Positions 14,779-24,592 are shown, counted from the stretch's first letter. The stretch is DNA of 64,000 nucleotides from Nostoc sp. MS1 (GCF_019976755.1 NZ_AP023441.1:6197501-6261500); one strand, 5' to 3'. Notes: generated from the sequence alone by a model not told the origin. A program made the numbers and translations.

Positions 14779-14904
14779 AAAAAGCAGAAGAGACTAGGAA
14801 GAGGATTTTTCCCCCTGCCCCCCTGCCTCTTTCTCTCCCCCATCTTCCTTATGTAATACCCAATGTTTCAAACTGGGGGGGGATGTCAATGATACACTTG
14901 TTTT

Positions 14905-14910
14905 TATAAT
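14905..14910 (+). promoter_or_regulatory. Possible -10 box of the Psb35-like gene
   Basis: TATAAT 38 nt before the ATG at 14949. No convincing -35 box; offered as a candidate only. Confidence 0.3.
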
Positions 14911-14948
14911 CTATTAAGAAGTGTTGCGTACATGAGGAAGGTATACTT

Positions 14949-15176
14949 ATGCGTATATTAATGCAAGCCGCAGATGCAGTAGCTACAGGTGGGTATCAGT
15001 TCCCTACAGCTTTTACATTGGTGTATATAGTCGGTTTTATTGCGGCTGTAACAATTGGTTCCATTGCTTGGTATAACTCTAAACGTCCTGTAGGTTGGGA
15101 AAGCAAAGACCGTCCTGATTTTGTACCCAAGGTAGAAAAAGAAGAAACTCCGGGTCTGGGCGAACCGAAGTCTTAA
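14949..15176 (+). CDS. Psb35-like photosystem II assembly protein
   Basis: A 75-residue thylakoid-type protein: one membrane segment (about 19-42, FPTAFTLVYIVGFIAAVTIG) and a polar tail, YNSKRPVGWESKDRPDFVPK. It resembles the cyanobacterial Psb35 family (Ssl2148-like), which stabilises the CP47 module and associated Hlips during photosystem II assembly. I recall the SKRPVGWE segment as typical, but without a search this is a probable rather than certain call. It is monocistronic, with a repeat region downstream. Confidence 0.6.
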   Translation: MRILMQAADAVATGGYQFPTAFTLVYIVGFIAAVTIGSIAWYNSKRPVGWESKDRPDFVPKVEKEETPGLGEPKS

Positions 15177-15316
15177 TTAGTCATTAGTGAGTCCAGTCCT
15201 GTAGGCGGGTCTCCCGCCGTAGGGAACTGGTGTTCGCCCTTGGCGTGCCGGAGGCATACCCGGAGGGTCATTAGTCAACAGCTAATTTTGGACTATGGAC
15301 TATGGACTTTTGACTA
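15173..15316. repeat. Intergenic Nostoc-type repeat cluster
   Basis: GTCATTAGTGAGTCC, then a GC-rich GCGGGTCTCCCGCC block with GGCGTGCCGGAGGCATACCC, then GACTATGGACTATGGACT heptamers. No coding potential. Confidence 0.65.
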
Positions 15317-15319
15317 TAG

Positions 15320-15742
15320 TTAATTTTGAACTTCTACCCAACGGCGATAAAGCTGTTGGATTTGCTTCAATAGGACAGTATGGGCTGACTGGTTGGATTC
15401 ATCGGGCTTGGCGATGTCCTGTACTTTAGTCAGGAGGTTGGCTTCGTCGATCGCTACATCCCCATCACTATAAATTAGACCACTAATGGCTTCGATCAGA
15501 TTTTCGCAGTCTTCGAGACTGGGGCGATCGCCTAAGTATTCTTGGAGCCATGTGTAACATTCGTTAGGTTTGACGGCTACTAACTCATACAACCAAGGCT
15601 TAATCTCAGGATCGTTAGCCAAACCTTTTGCTTGAGCTATCTCGCGCAAGCATTGTCTTTCTTCTGGTTGGATTTTGCCATCAATCCAAGCAGCACCAAT
15701 CAGAATTTTAACTAAATTTTTCACTTTGGAATCGGCTACCAT
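15320..15742 (-). CDS. TerB-like (tellurite-resistance family) protein
   Basis: A 140-residue helical protein with the two acidic TerB-type segments AAWIDGKIQPEERQ (17-30) and LIYSDGDVAIDEANLL (about 88-103). TerB domains are metal-binding helical modules found in stress and membrane-associated proteins; the role of stand-alone cyanobacterial copies is not known. It lies 57 bp downstream of rsmB on the same strand and may be co-transcribed. Confidence 0.75.
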   Translation of the reverse strand: MVADSKVKNLVKILIGAAWIDGKIQPEERQCLREIAQAKGLANDPEIKPWLYELVAVKPNECYTWLQEYLGDRPSLEDCENLIEAISGLIYSDGDVAIDEANLLTKVQDIAKPDESNQSAHTVLLKQIQQLYRRWVEVQN

Positions 15743-15799
15743 CGCTGCCTCCTCTGGGAGATTCAGGCTTCTATCAAATCGTACTATCCCTGATAGTAA

Positions 15800-17149
15800 T
15801 CATTCGGAAACGTTGGTTTTTCTTAAGCGCACCATGAAAAAGCCGTCCATGTCTTGATTGTGGGGCCAAACCTTCAACCAACCTTGGGGTGTAGTGTAGC
15901 AAGAATCAGGAGAATTAGGGCTTGGCGGCTCAATTTGCCAGTCAGTATTTTCAGTAAGGAATTGCGTAATTACATCTTCATTTTCTGCCGGGTGCAGTGT
16001 ACAAGTGGCATAAACCAGCACACCACCTGCTTTGACGAATTTTGACGTATGTGCTAATAGTTCTTGTTGCAGCGTCGAAAGTTCTTGTACTGATTCTGGT
16101 GTTTGTCGCCAGCGTGCGTCTGCGTGGCGGTGTAGAGTTCCTAAGCCAGAACATGGAGCATCTAGTAAAACGCGGTCAGCAGCATTGTAAAATTGCTCTA
16201 AGTTGCGACTGTCGCCTGTGCAAATTTGAATTGAGTGTAAATTCAGACGTTGGGCATTCTCTTTCAGTTTACGCAAACGCGAAGCAGTGCGATCGCAAGC
16301 CCAAACTGTTCCCCTATCCTTAATTAACTCCGCAATGTGAGTCGTCTTCCCCCCTGGTGCAGCACAAGCATCAACTATCACCTCACCCGGTTGGGGGTCA
16401 AGCAAATGACCAACTAATTGAGCGCTAGCATCTTGGACAACCCACCAGCCATCCTTAAACCCTGGAAGTTGTTGAATTGAGCCAGTATTCCCTATTAATC
16501 GTAAAGCTTGGGGTAAATTAGGGATGGGCCTAGCCAAAATCCCCGCAGACTTTAACGCCGCCTCCACTTCCTCTATAGAAGTACGCAAAGGGTTGATTCT
16601 TAAATCAATCGTTGGTGTTTGGTTCATCCATTCACAGAGTTTTTCTGTCTCTACCAAACCCAACTGTTCCAACCAAACTTGTATAATCCAATCAGGGAAA
16701 CTGTATAAAATTCCCAACCTTTCCACCGGATTTTCTGGTAACTTGAGCCAGTCTGGTGACGCTTCATCAGAACGAATATACTGCCGTAATAAACCATTAA
16801 CAAAACCCGTCAGTCCAGCAAAACCGTTATCTTTTGCTAATTCCACAGTAGTATTTACAGCCGCCGAAGCAGGGATACGCTCTTGATAACGTAGTTGATA
16901 TAAACCTAAATGTAGGATAGTGCGGAGTTCTGTTGGTTGCTGGTGAGATTTCTTTTTGGCGAGTTGGTCAATAATAAAATCAAGCGTGCGTTGTCTCCTG
17001 ACACTACCATAAAGTAAGTCTGTTACTAGACGGCGATCGCTATCTGAGAGATTAGCTTTGTGCAACACTCTATCTAAAGCTACATCTGTATAAGCTCCTT
17101 TATGAACATCTCGTAGGGCAATAAAAGCAACTTGGCGGGAGTTTGTCAT
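15800..17149 (-). CDS. rsmB: 16S rRNA (cytosine-967-C5)-methyltransferase
   Basis: A 449-residue RsmB/Sun protein. The N-terminal NusB-like RNA-binding domain (about 5-135) is followed by a Rossmann methyltransferase domain with SAM motif VDACAAPGGKTTHIAE, the DAPCSGLGTLHR motif and the catalytic-cysteine motif YATCTLHPAEN. It methylates C967 of 16S rRNA. Length and all motifs are standard. The TerB-like gene follows at 57 bp. Confidence 0.95.
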   Translation of the reverse strand: MTNSRQVAFIALRDVHKGAYTDVALDRVLHKANLSDSDRRLVTDLLYGSVRRQRTLDFIIDQLAKKKSHQQPTELRTILHLGLYQLRYQERIPASAAVNTTVELAKDNGFAGLTGFVNGLLRQYIRSDEASPDWLKLPENPVERLGILYSFPDWIIQVWLEQLGLVETEKLCEWMNQTPTIDLRINPLRTSIEEVEAALKSAGILARPIPNLPQALRLIGNTGSIQQLPGFKDGWWVVQDASAQLVGHLLDPQPGEVIVDACAAPGGKTTHIAELIKDRGTVWACDRTASRLRKLKENAQRLNLHSIQICTGDSRNLEQFYNAADRVLLDAPCSGLGTLHRHADARWRQTPESVQELSTLQQELLAHTSKFVKAGGVLVYATCTLHPAENEDVITQFLTENTDWQIEPPSPNSPDSCYTTPQGWLKVWPHNQDMDGFFMVRLRKTNVSE

Positions 17150-17210
17150 GATAAAAGGGTTCCGGGCGTAATCATGCTTAGATGTGGCGATAGCTTTGGA
17201 TAAAATTAAC

Positions 17211-17240
17211 CGCCGATAAACGCAGATAAACGCTGATAAG
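17211..17240. repeat. Short tandem repeat GATAAACGC
   Basis: Three imperfect 10-bp units (CGCCGATAAA, CGCAGATAAA, CGCTGATAAG) in the 340-bp spacer between divergent genes. Nothing else is seen in the spacer. Confidence 0.6.
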
Positions 17241-17492
17241 ACAATTTTTGGTTTGGCGATCTACTATTCTAGCTTTGTCGCACCACTAAGCTATCGATTC
17301 AGATAACAAACCTGAGATTTATAATACTCTCTCAGACAAAATGCCAGCTTGTTCTCCAAATAAGGTTTGAGTTTAGACCCTATTCCTCAATTTCAGCAAT
17401 TATTACTATTTTTAATAATTATTTATTGTTTAAAGATACTATTAATTTTATACTCATAATCATAGAAAAAATATTTATAATTCTTGTTATTT

Positions 17493-18287
17493 ATGACATA
17501 CAAACAGGAAGTCAGCAATTATTACAATGCTAGAACTAATTATGATAATGATGTCACCGTCAACCGCGCGGTCGCACTTTTTGACTATGCAACTCCATCT
17601 CCTGGGCAATGGGTTTTAGATGTAGCCACAGGAACAGGAAACGTTGCTATCAAAGCCGCTCAAAAAGTTGGCGCAAGTGGTTATGTGATTGGAATTGATA
17701 TTGCAACCGAACTACTCAAGCTTGCTCAACAGAAAATTCGAGCCGAAAACTTATCTAATGTTGAGCTAATTGAAATCGATGTCGAAGCATATCAGCCTGA
17801 ATCAAATAAATTCGACGCGATCTATTGTTCTTATGCAATCGTACTTTTTCCCAACATTCCTAAGATTCTCGAAAATTGGTATCATTTCCTCAAACCCGGT
17901 GGATTTATTGCATTTACCTGCTCGTCTGAAAATTCATATTTAGCATTGTCAATTGTAGAAGCCTGTGCAAAACATGGGATTACCCTCCCAAATATACACA
18001 AACCATTAGGAACACCAGAGCGGATTCAACATCTATTAACACAAACCAAATTTAGCCAAATTGAAATTCATCCTCGACAGATGGGAAATTATTTGAGCTT
18101 AGAAAAAGCTCAAAGCAGATGGAATGGTCAATTCTGGCTCCATATAGATAATCCGTTACGGAAATTAGACCCTCAAATAATTAGTCTGATTAAAGTCAGC
18201 TATGATGATGAAATCGCAGCACTCGAAACTGAGCAGGGTGTATGGCATGAAGAATTAATTTACTACGTTGTTGCTCGTAAAAAATAA
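17493..18287 (+). CDS. Class I SAM-dependent methyltransferase
   Basis: A 264-residue methyltransferase with motif I VLDVATGTGNVAIKAA, motif II VIGIDIATELL and the post-motif DAIYCSYAIVLFPNIPKIL, then FLKPGGFIAF. This is the UbiE/COQ5-like group acting on small molecules; substrate unknown. The ATG at 17493 is preferred over the TTG three codons upstream. It stands alone. Confidence 0.82.
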   Translation: MTYKQEVSNYYNARTNYDNDVTVNRAVALFDYATPSPGQWVLDVATGTGNVAIKAAQKVGASGYVIGIDIATELLKLAQQKIRAENLSNVELIEIDVEAYQPESNKFDAIYCSYAIVLFPNIPKILENWYHFLKPGGFIAFTCSSENSYLALSIVEACAKHGITLPNIHKPLGTPERIQHLLTQTKFSQIEIHPRQMGNYLSLEKAQSRWNGQFWLHIDNPLRKLDPQIISLIKVSYDDEIAALETEQGVWHEELIYYVVARKK

Positions 18288-18367
18288 GCAGCTAAATCGA
18301 ATTTTCACAGCATTGGGGACTTCCAGAAAATAAATATAAATTCCATTATTTTGAAGCGCAACAAAAA

Positions 18368-18387
18368 CCCCTTACAAGCGCAAGGGG
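18368..18387 (-). terminator. Intrinsic terminator of the invertase gene
   Basis: CCCCTT (18368-18373) pairs with AAGGGG (18382-18387); on the minus strand it is followed by TTTTTG. It lies 36 bp past the invertase stop. Confidence 0.7.
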
Positions 18388-18422
18388 AGAGAAATTAAAA
18401 ATTAACTAATTTCAGAAAACTC

Positions 18423-19928
18423 TTACAAAGACACAGAAGCATCTACACTGCTAATTTCAAACTCACAAGCTCTAGAAACTAACTCTGACGGTAGCTTATC
18501 AAAAGTAACTAATGATAAATGAGAAGCATCTTTCATTAATTCACTAGCTAATAAGAAACCAGCAATTGTCCAGGTTTGATATTTTCTCGCTTGTTTACCA
18601 ATTAGTCGCCCTTTCTTACCATCGTAGTATTCTGGCCACTCATCCTCTAAAAGCCTTCCTTGGGCGATTTCCAAGGCTTTACCCGCTAAATATGGTTTAC
18701 CAGCTTTTACTGATGCTGCGGCTAACATCCACATTAAAACAGGCCAGCTACCCGCATTATGATAAGACCAAGGAATATTTTTAGGGTCACACCCAGTGAC
18801 AATTCTATATTCTTCATGTTCCAAAGCTGGGTAGCAGATTTTCATGGGCATGTCTCCTACCAAGTCTTCCCATCTATCTTCGATAAGAGTCATAATGGCT
18901 TGGGATTGTTCTTCTGTGGCTAAGTCGGAAATAATCGCCATTAAATTACCTAGCGCAAAGAAACGGGTATCTAACTGCGAAGGCCCTACATTCCCCGCCA
19001 TATAACCGCCTTTTTTCGGCAACCATTTATCTAATTCATAATAGGGAATTGAGTCTACATATATATTAAAAAGATTGACTGCTGTTTTACCGTATTCTTC
19101 ACTCTTAAAGCGGTAAATTGCATTTAAGCGATTAATATCTATCCAATAATGTTGGCGAATATGAGCGCATAAAAGTGGTAGGCGGTTATCAATTGCTTCC
19201 ACAACATCTTGATTCCCTTGGCAAATTAACATTTCACGGGCTGCACGTAAAGCCGCATAAAATAAAACTTGTAGTTCCAATGGATGACCATAAATTCCTA
19301 AACGGCGGTCAATCATACAAGCGCCATCTGGAACCAATAATGTGGGATACATATCAAAGCGATTTGCCAAACATATTTCCATAATTAGCCGAATACCTTT
19401 TTGAAATTCCGGCTGATAGGCTAAGGAAAAATCTTTGGTTGCGACTACATAGGCACGTAATAAAATAATCCACCACAGACAAGAATCAACTGGTGTAACT
19501 CGTGCGATCGCATGTTCGCCAAAATCCGCTTCTAAATATTCTTCACCATTATCTGTTACTACTTTAAAACTAGCGGGAATTAATCCCCGTCCAGGTTTAT
19601 AAGCATCTAATTGCCTATCTTTCGGTTGTAATTTTAAAGTTTCTTCTAAAAAGTTCCGAACAATATCTGTTCTACCTTTAATTAAGAAAATAAGGGCTGA
19701 TGAGACGAAATCTCTAACAAAACACTGGTCATAATTCAACGCTTCTACAGAAACATCAAAAGCTGCAACTGTCCCAACCGGACGACCCTTATAATATAAG
19801 ATTGATTTTTCTAGCGCTTTCCATGCGGCTTCTTCTATAGTTTCATTTGCTAGTAATTCGTTTAGCTTCTGCATCGCCAGATTAACTCCAATGGGTTGTA
19901 AATTTTTGGTAGATGCGCTTGGTTGCAT
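18423..19928 (-). CDS. Alkaline/neutral invertase (GH100)
   Basis: A 501-residue GH100 enzyme that hydrolyses sucrose to glucose and fructose in the cytoplasm. Motifs: NYDQCFVRDFVSSALIFL (about 68-85), YKPGRGLIPASFKV, RVTPVDSCLWWIILLRAY, MIDRRLGIYGHPLE and PWSYHNAGSWPVLMW, with an acidic residue in the VDSC segment expected at the active site. Anabaena has two such enzymes (InvA, InvB), one needed for diazotrophic growth; which this corresponds to is not decided here. It is single with its own terminator. Confidence 0.9.
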   Translation of the reverse strand: MQPSASTKNLQPIGVNLAMQKLNELLANETIEEAAWKALEKSILYYKGRPVGTVAAFDVSVEALNYDQCFVRDFVSSALIFLIKGRTDIVRNFLEETLKLQPKDRQLDAYKPGRGLIPASFKVVTDNGEEYLEADFGEHAIARVTPVDSCLWWIILLRAYVVATKDFSLAYQPEFQKGIRLIMEICLANRFDMYPTLLVPDGACMIDRRLGIYGHPLELQVLFYAALRAAREMLICQGNQDVVEAIDNRLPLLCAHIRQHYWIDINRLNAIYRFKSEEYGKTAVNLFNIYVDSIPYYELDKWLPKKGGYMAGNVGPSQLDTRFFALGNLMAIISDLATEEQSQAIMTLIEDRWEDLVGDMPMKICYPALEHEEYRIVTGCDPKNIPWSYHNAGSWPVLMWMLAAASVKAGKPYLAGKALEIAQGRLLEDEWPEYYDGKKGRLIGKQARKYQTWTIAGFLLASELMKDASHLSLVTFDKLPSELVSRACEFEISSVDASVSL

Positions 19929-20510
19929 TATCTTTGCAAGTTAGCAAAAATAATGTTCTAAACAGCCTACATCAATTGAGATAACAGCCTACTAGAAAAT
20001 TTTTAAGCTGTTGTTTCTTATAATGCTGAATGCACAATTAATTTGTTGGTAATCACTTATTACTTTGATAAGTTACAGCTATAACTGTAATTAATTACCC
20101 CAAGTTAACAAATGATTACTAGAAACAGTAGTTGAAAGATATATTTTTAACTTATCCGTTGTTCCGGTTTGATTTCTGGAACTCAGCTTTACCAAATAAA
20201 AATATATCCATGTGTCTATTTAAGGGTTATATGAAGTCTCGGCAACTCCTAAGTATCCTTAATTAGGATTTAGATTGAAAGAATAATTTTCCCCTTCAAA
20301 TTAATAATTTATAACTTTTTGTGAAAATATGCAATATGAATATTTACAATTCACTAAAAGTCAATACTTCTGAAGGATTATATATTGTACACTAGCCAAA
20401 GATTAAATGCTGTTATTTAAAAGCCCAATCATCCGTAACCTAAGCACAGTAACATATTCAGCCGTAAATTAATCCAAAATAAAATTATATTAACTAGTAA
20501 TATTTAAAAC
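19929..20510. other. Intergenic region between invertase gene and IS630 element
   Basis: About 580 bp, very AT-rich, no supported gene or RNA. It must include the invertase promoter. No NtcA consensus (GTA-N8-TAC) was found by eye. Confidence 0.5.
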
Positions 20511-20553
20511 CTAAGTAAGTCGTGGAGAAAATTTATAAGTATGTAACAAAGAA

Positions 20554-21215
20554 TTAAGCAGAAGAATAAGAGTTAAATTTTACACGTTGCGTACTGTAGT
20601 TTCCCTTTTCTCCTCTATTTTGAACTCCATCAATGACAGCATAGGCAAGGTCTAATTCATCCTCAAAACTTTGAGAAGCTAGTTCATTTTTTTTCAGGTG
20701 TTGCCACTCCAATTCAATTGGATTCATCTCTGAGCAATATTTAGGTAAAAAGAAGATGTACAAACCCATCTCTTCCCACTTTGTCCATAATTGCTGAACT
20801 TCTTTGCACCGATGTATCGGGCCGTTGTCCTGAACGATGACTCTGATACGACCTGCTTTTTGGGCTTCAAGTGCTTCAAGCTCCATCATTTGAATATAGG
20901 ATTTGCGTGAAACGCCACCAATCACTAGACCGTACACAAAACTAATTAGGGGTTGAAGAAACCCAATAATACTTAACCTTCGACCCCGACGCTTACTCTG
21001 CTCCAGGCGTTTTTGCTGACCTCGGAAGTAGTAACTGTAACTGGGTTCACTCCAGGCACAAAACCCTGATTCATCCATATACTTTAAATCGATTTCTCCA
21101 GCAGCAGCAGATAATTCCAACATCTCTAAGTCTGCCTGTTTGATTTGCTGCAATACTTTGTCTTGCTTTCCTTTGTGGCTTTTTCTAGTTCGCTTCCAAA
21201 TGACCCCCTTTTTTT
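20554..21215 (-). CDS. IS630 transposase, C-terminal part (reached by -1 frameshift)
   Basis: The catalytic half of an IS630/Tc1-type DDE transposase: LKYMDESGFCAWSEP (first D), VIVQDNGPIHRCKE (second D) and FLPKYCSEMNPIELEWQHLK (E). In this frame the sequence upstream of the first ATG continues VIWKRTRKSHKGKQ back to the A7G5 run at 21204-21215, so it is made as a fusion with the upstream frame. The protein appears intact and the element may be active. Confidence 0.85.
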
Positions 21216-21608
21216 GAGTACCTGCCTTAACCAGTCAGGACTCAATTTCACGGAGCGTTCTTGCTCTAATTTTTGGGCTAATTGAACACTATTATATGTA
21301 CGTGGTTCTTGCTCCAAGCATTTTTCTAAGAACGCCATGTCAGCTTCTGCCCACCTTGATTTTCCTCCCCGCCCTGCTTTCTCCCACAGTCCTTCTAGAC
21401 CTTGTTTTTCCCATCTATGCAAAACTTCTCTTACTGTTTGGGCAGTCCAGTCAAAGTGATCTGCTATCTTCTCTACGTACCAACCATGTGCGCTTAATCT
21501 GATCACTTCGGCTCGGTCTTTCACTTTCTGGGGTACATCTGCCGTTCTCAGGTTGAACAAAATTTTATCTTGCTTAGGAGTCAGAAATACCCTTAAACGG
21601 CTGCCCAT
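21126..21608 (-). CDS. IS630 transposase, N-terminal helix-turn-helix part
   Basis: A 160-residue frame with the DNA-binding region (VIRLSAHGWYVEKIADHF, then WTAQTVREVLHRWEKQGLEG). It reaches VLKKRG at the run AAAAAAAGGGGG (21215-21204 on the minus strand), after which a -1 shift leads into the catalytic frame; the zero-frame extension (SFGSELEKATKESK) is not homologous-looking. Programmed slippage on A/G runs is usual in this family. Confidence 0.8.
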   Translation of the reverse strand: MGSRLRVFLTPKQDKILFNLRTADVPQKVKDRAEVIRLSAHGWYVEKIADHFDWTAQTVREVLHRWEKQGLEGLWEKAGRGGKSRWAEADMAFLEKCLEQEPRTYNSVQLAQKLEQERSVKLSPDWLRQVLKKRGSFGSELEKATKESKTKYCSKSNRQT

Positions 21609-21886
21609 ATCCCTGTTACCTTGGTAGACACATTTATGTATTTACTTATCTTTACACACTTTGGTTTTTTCACCTTGTTCTACTTAGCATAAACTCAATA
21701 AGTAAATTCAAATAAGGGTGATACTACGTAAAATAGGGCAATAATTTGAGGTATATTTGCCAATATCTGCTAATTCATAGTGTTTGTTACAGATACTTGG
21801 CAATTAAATAGATATACTATTGTGCTTGTTCTAATGTTGAGGTTGACAGTTAACTGTTAACTGTCAACAGTCTACTGATGATTAAG

Positions 21887-23251
21887 TTAGGATTGACCCT
21901 TAGTTGCTATCGTTAATACTTGTGGTGGTGAAGCATCGGGTGGATAAAGAAAGTCTACCTCAACCAAACGGCGATCGCCTGTTTTCATATTTAATGTTGC
22001 TAATGCTTCCCCTGGTTGACCCCGCCTTTGGACTAAATGCACAAAGCGAGTTTGTTGCTGTCCTTGGTCATCCCTGTAACGAATGCGTACAGTTCCTCGG
22101 AAGAAGACTTGACGCGCTGGTGTAGTGAAAAAGCGCAGTCCTTGTTGTGTTAACCCGTTTTCCTTAATAGGAGTCTGCACAGATACACTCACAGTTTGGG
22201 GGTTGGGTGTATTGTTGTACAAAGGCAACTTTAAACTATATTGAATCGCGTAATTACCATGAGCGCGATAAGCCGTATCAGGATAACGCACCAACATAGG
22301 CGCACTCTGAATTTGACCAGTTCCTAAAGTACCACCATGTAAGGTGCTGAGAGCATAAGAATAAGCTTGTCCCGGCTGGGGAATAGTTAAATTCCTGGCT
22401 TTGGGGCTATCTACAACAAATGAGCGCCAATAGGAACCACGCGCCACCCCAGCCACACGACCATATATTCTCGGTTTACCAGTTTCTTCCAGAGGCGTAG
22501 GTGTTTTATCCCTTGGCCCAGACACATCACTATTATCTAGTAAATTTTCCCACTCCTCCAAAGTCGGCGCACGTTCGCTACCATCAGGGTTGGTACGGGC
22601 AAACATAGCTAAACTAGCTGCATAGACTGTACCATCACTCCGCAGCCGCGCCAAAGTTGAACGCCCATTTAAAGGAGGTGTCAATCCACGTACTGGTATA
22701 GGTTGATTCAACAGCATCCGACTTTCGCCGGGGGGAATGACAATTTGCGCCGGGAAAATATTTTGTCGTTGTCCTCTTAAGATATCAGACATAACGCGAT
22801 CGCCAGGCCCAGAGAACACGTTGCCTAAATTATTCTCTACAAAAGATGGCAACTCAATAAACGGTGCATCCGGTTGACTTAAATAACTAGCCCCTTGCAA
22901 AACATTTACCGTTACTGGTCGGGATGTAGGGTTATTTAAAAGTATACCTATATATAGTGAGCGTAAATTATCTGTTGGTTCCGCCCTAGCAATGTGGTGA
23001 GCAAACACATCAAATCTCCCCTTAAAAGGGTAATTCAAATGTGCTGAGGGAACTTTTTTACCTGTTGGGGGAAAAGTAGAAAGTAAAATTCCTTCTTTTA
23101 AAACTAATTCTGGACTATTGCTATTAAATGTGGGTATTGAATCTAACTGTCCCGGTAAAGCCCGGACTTCTTGCGGTTGTACTACTTCTTCGGGTGGTGG
23201 TGCAGTAGGAGTTGATTGAGCAACTAGGAAGCTTAGTAACAATGGAAGCAT
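21887..23251 (-). CDS. DUF3370 domain protein, secreted
   Basis: A 454-residue protein beginning with a short hydrophobic signal (LPLLLSFLVAQS), a proline-rich linker and the DUF3370-type body (ALPGQLDSIPTFNSNSPELV, then PPGESRMLLNQPIPV, GRVAGVARGSYW). It is probably periplasmic or at the outer envelope; function unknown. An upstream in-frame GTG would add 25 residues, but these translate the adjacent GGGAGTGGGGAG repeat (PLLPHLPLLPTPHS), so the ATG at 23251 is chosen. Confidence 0.8.
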   Translation of the reverse strand: MLPLLLSFLVAQSTPTAPPPEEVVQPQEVRALPGQLDSIPTFNSNSPELVLKEGILLSTFPPTGKKVPSAHLNYPFKGRFDVFAHHIARAEPTDNLRSLYIGILLNNPTSRPVTVNVLQGASYLSQPDAPFIELPSFVENNLGNVFSGPGDRVMSDILRGQRQNIFPAQIVIPPGESRMLLNQPIPVRGLTPPLNGRSTLARLRSDGTVYAASLAMFARTNPDGSERAPTLEEWENLLDNSDVSGPRDKTPTPLEETGKPRIYGRVAGVARGSYWRSFVVDSPKARNLTIPQPGQAYSYALSTLHGGTLGTGQIQSAPMLVRYPDTAYRAHGNYAIQYSLKLPLYNNTPNPQTVSVSVQTPIKENGLTQQGLRFFTTPARQVFFRGTVRIRYRDDQGQQQTRFVHLVQRRGQPGEALATLNMKTGDRRLVEVDFLYPPDASPPQVLTIATKGQS

Positions 23252-23345
23252 ATATGAAATAGGGAGTGGGGAGTGGGGAGTAGGGAGTAGGGGGAGATGA
23301 GGAAGCAGGGGAGAAAAAACTGTCAATTGTCAATTGTCAACTGTC
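23252..23345. repeat. Low-complexity tandem repeats (GGGAGTGG; TGTCAATTGTCAA)
   Basis: Repeated GGGAGT(G/A)GGGAG units followed by GTCAATTGTCAATTGTCAAC units; typical intergenic heptamer/octamer repeats. They give a spurious N-terminal extension to the DUF3370 frame. Confidence 0.7.
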
Positions 23346-23385
23346 AACTCCTCCACCCCTTCGCCTCGTTTCGACGCAAAATATT

Positions 23386-23898
23386 TTACAAAAGTGCCAA
23401 ATTGTTAATAATTAATACGAAATCAGTGAGGATTTCCATCAAGTTATCTTGATTCAGCATGGGGACATGAACAAAAACACATTGACTTGATAGTTGCTTT
23501 TGTCCTAAGTAGTCGAGTACGGAATAATATAAACCTTCACAGACAAATTTACCGCAGTCGTCACTAATATCAGTTGCTCTTGCTCCTGTTAGTAATTTTT
23601 TTAAATCAATAGAGGTCTGTAAAAAAGTTTCTCCACAGCTTGCACCTATTTCTACACTCAATTTTTTACGGCTAGCTGCCATGCCACAACAAACAATGTA
23701 ATCTGCTTGGTATTCCTCTATTTTTGCCATTACTTTTGTACTGGCAAGCCCGATATCAACGGGTAATAAGCGCAAGAATTGTAAATTATCAGGGAGTGAT
23801 TCAAGTTTGCTGACTTCAAATAATAAATCATCAGAGGAATTTGACTTTTGATCTTCGAGCCAAGTTGCAAAAGAAGTTAATAGTATTCTTTTCTTCAT
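23386..23898 (-). CDS. Pyroglutamyl-peptidase-like protein (C15 family)
   Basis: A 170-residue protein with the C15 layout: RILLTSFATW at the start, the NSSDDLL segment, LPVD, CCGMAASRKKLSVE (general-acid Glu region), the nucleophile Cys in DDCGKFVCEGLYYSVL and the His in VFVHVPML. C15 enzymes remove N-terminal pyroglutamate. It is shorter than bacterial Pcp (about 210), so specificity may differ. Divergent from hisH by 58 bp. Confidence 0.75.
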   Translation of the reverse strand: MKKRILLTSFATWLEDQKSNSSDDLLFEVSKLESLPDNLQFLRLLPVDIGLASTKVMAKIEEYQADYIVCCGMAASRKKLSVEIGASCGETFLQTSIDLKKLLTGARATDISDDCGKFVCEGLYYSVLDYLGQKQLSSQCVFVHVPMLNQDNLMEILTDFVLIINNLALL

Positions 23899-23956
23899 GG
23901 AAAATATTATTTAGAATAGAAAAACCCTCCATAAATAATTTACAAGGAGAAGGTCA

Positions 23957-24592
23957 ATGCCAGTTATTGCGGTAATCGATTACGAGATGGGAAATTTGCA
24001 TTCGGTTTGCAAGGGATTAGAAAATGCAGGGGCGACTCCTATAATTACTCATTCTCATAAGGAATTAATTAAGGCCGATGCAGTGATATTGCCAGGAGTG
24101 GGAGCCTTTGACCCGGCAGTGCAGAGTTTGCGATCGCGTGATTTAGAACAACCAATTAAGGATACAATCGCATCTGGCAAACCCTTCTTAGGCATCTGTT
24201 TAGGGCTGCAAATTCTTTTTGAATCGAGTGCGGAAGGTAGTCAACCAGGACTAGGAATTATCAAAGGAAAAGTGAAGCGGTTTGTCTCTGAACCAGGAAT
24301 TACAATTCCTCACATGGGATGGAATCAACTCGAATTAACCCAACCAAAAAGTATTTTATGGGAGCATTTGCCGCCCCAACCTTGGGTATATTTTGTCCAT
24401 TCCTACTATGTTGACCCTAGTGAGCCTCAAGTCCGTGCTGCAACTGTTACCCACGGTACGCAAACGGTTACAGCCGCCATTGCGCAAGAAAACCTGATGG
24501 CAGTACAATTTCACCCAGAAAAATCTTCAAATATTGGGCTGCAAATTCTGTCTAATTTTGTCTCTCAAGTACGGGAAAAAATTGCTGCGTAA
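23957..24592 (+). CDS. hisH: Imidazole glycerol phosphate synthase, glutaminase subunit
   Basis: A 211-residue class I glutamine amidotransferase of histidine biosynthesis. It supplies ammonia to HisF. Motifs: IDYEMGNLHSV, LPGVGAF, the nucleophile Cys in GICLGLQILFE and the His/Glu pair in VQFHPEKSSN. GGAG lies 9 nt before the ATG. The hisF partner is not next to it, as is usual in cyanobacteria. Confidence 0.95.
   Translation: MPVIAVIDYEMGNLHSVCKGLENAGATPIITHSHKELIKADAVILPGVGAFDPAVQSLRSRDLEQPIKDTIASGKPFLGICLGLQILFESSAEGSQPGLGIIKGKVKRFVSEPGITIPHMGWNQLELTQPKSILWEHLPPQPWVYFVHSYYVDPSEPQVRAATVTHGTQTVTAAIAQENLMAVQFHPEKSSNIGLQILSNFVSQVREKIAA

Larger units (their letters stand above)
20511..21687 (-). 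mobile_element. IS630-family insertion sequence
   Basis: About 1.18 kb. It contains two overlapping transposase frames and imperfect terminal inverted repeats: left CTAAGTAAGTCGTGGAGAAA, right (reverse complement) CTAAGTAGAACAAGGTGAAA, with a further TAAGTATGTAA/AAGTGTGTAA match inside. The ends are estimates; IS630 elements duplicate TA. Confidence 0.75.

Noticed and set aside
21887..23326. Upstream GTG start of the DUF3370 gene
   Set aside because: The extra 25 residues are a translation of an intergenic GGGAGTGG repeat.
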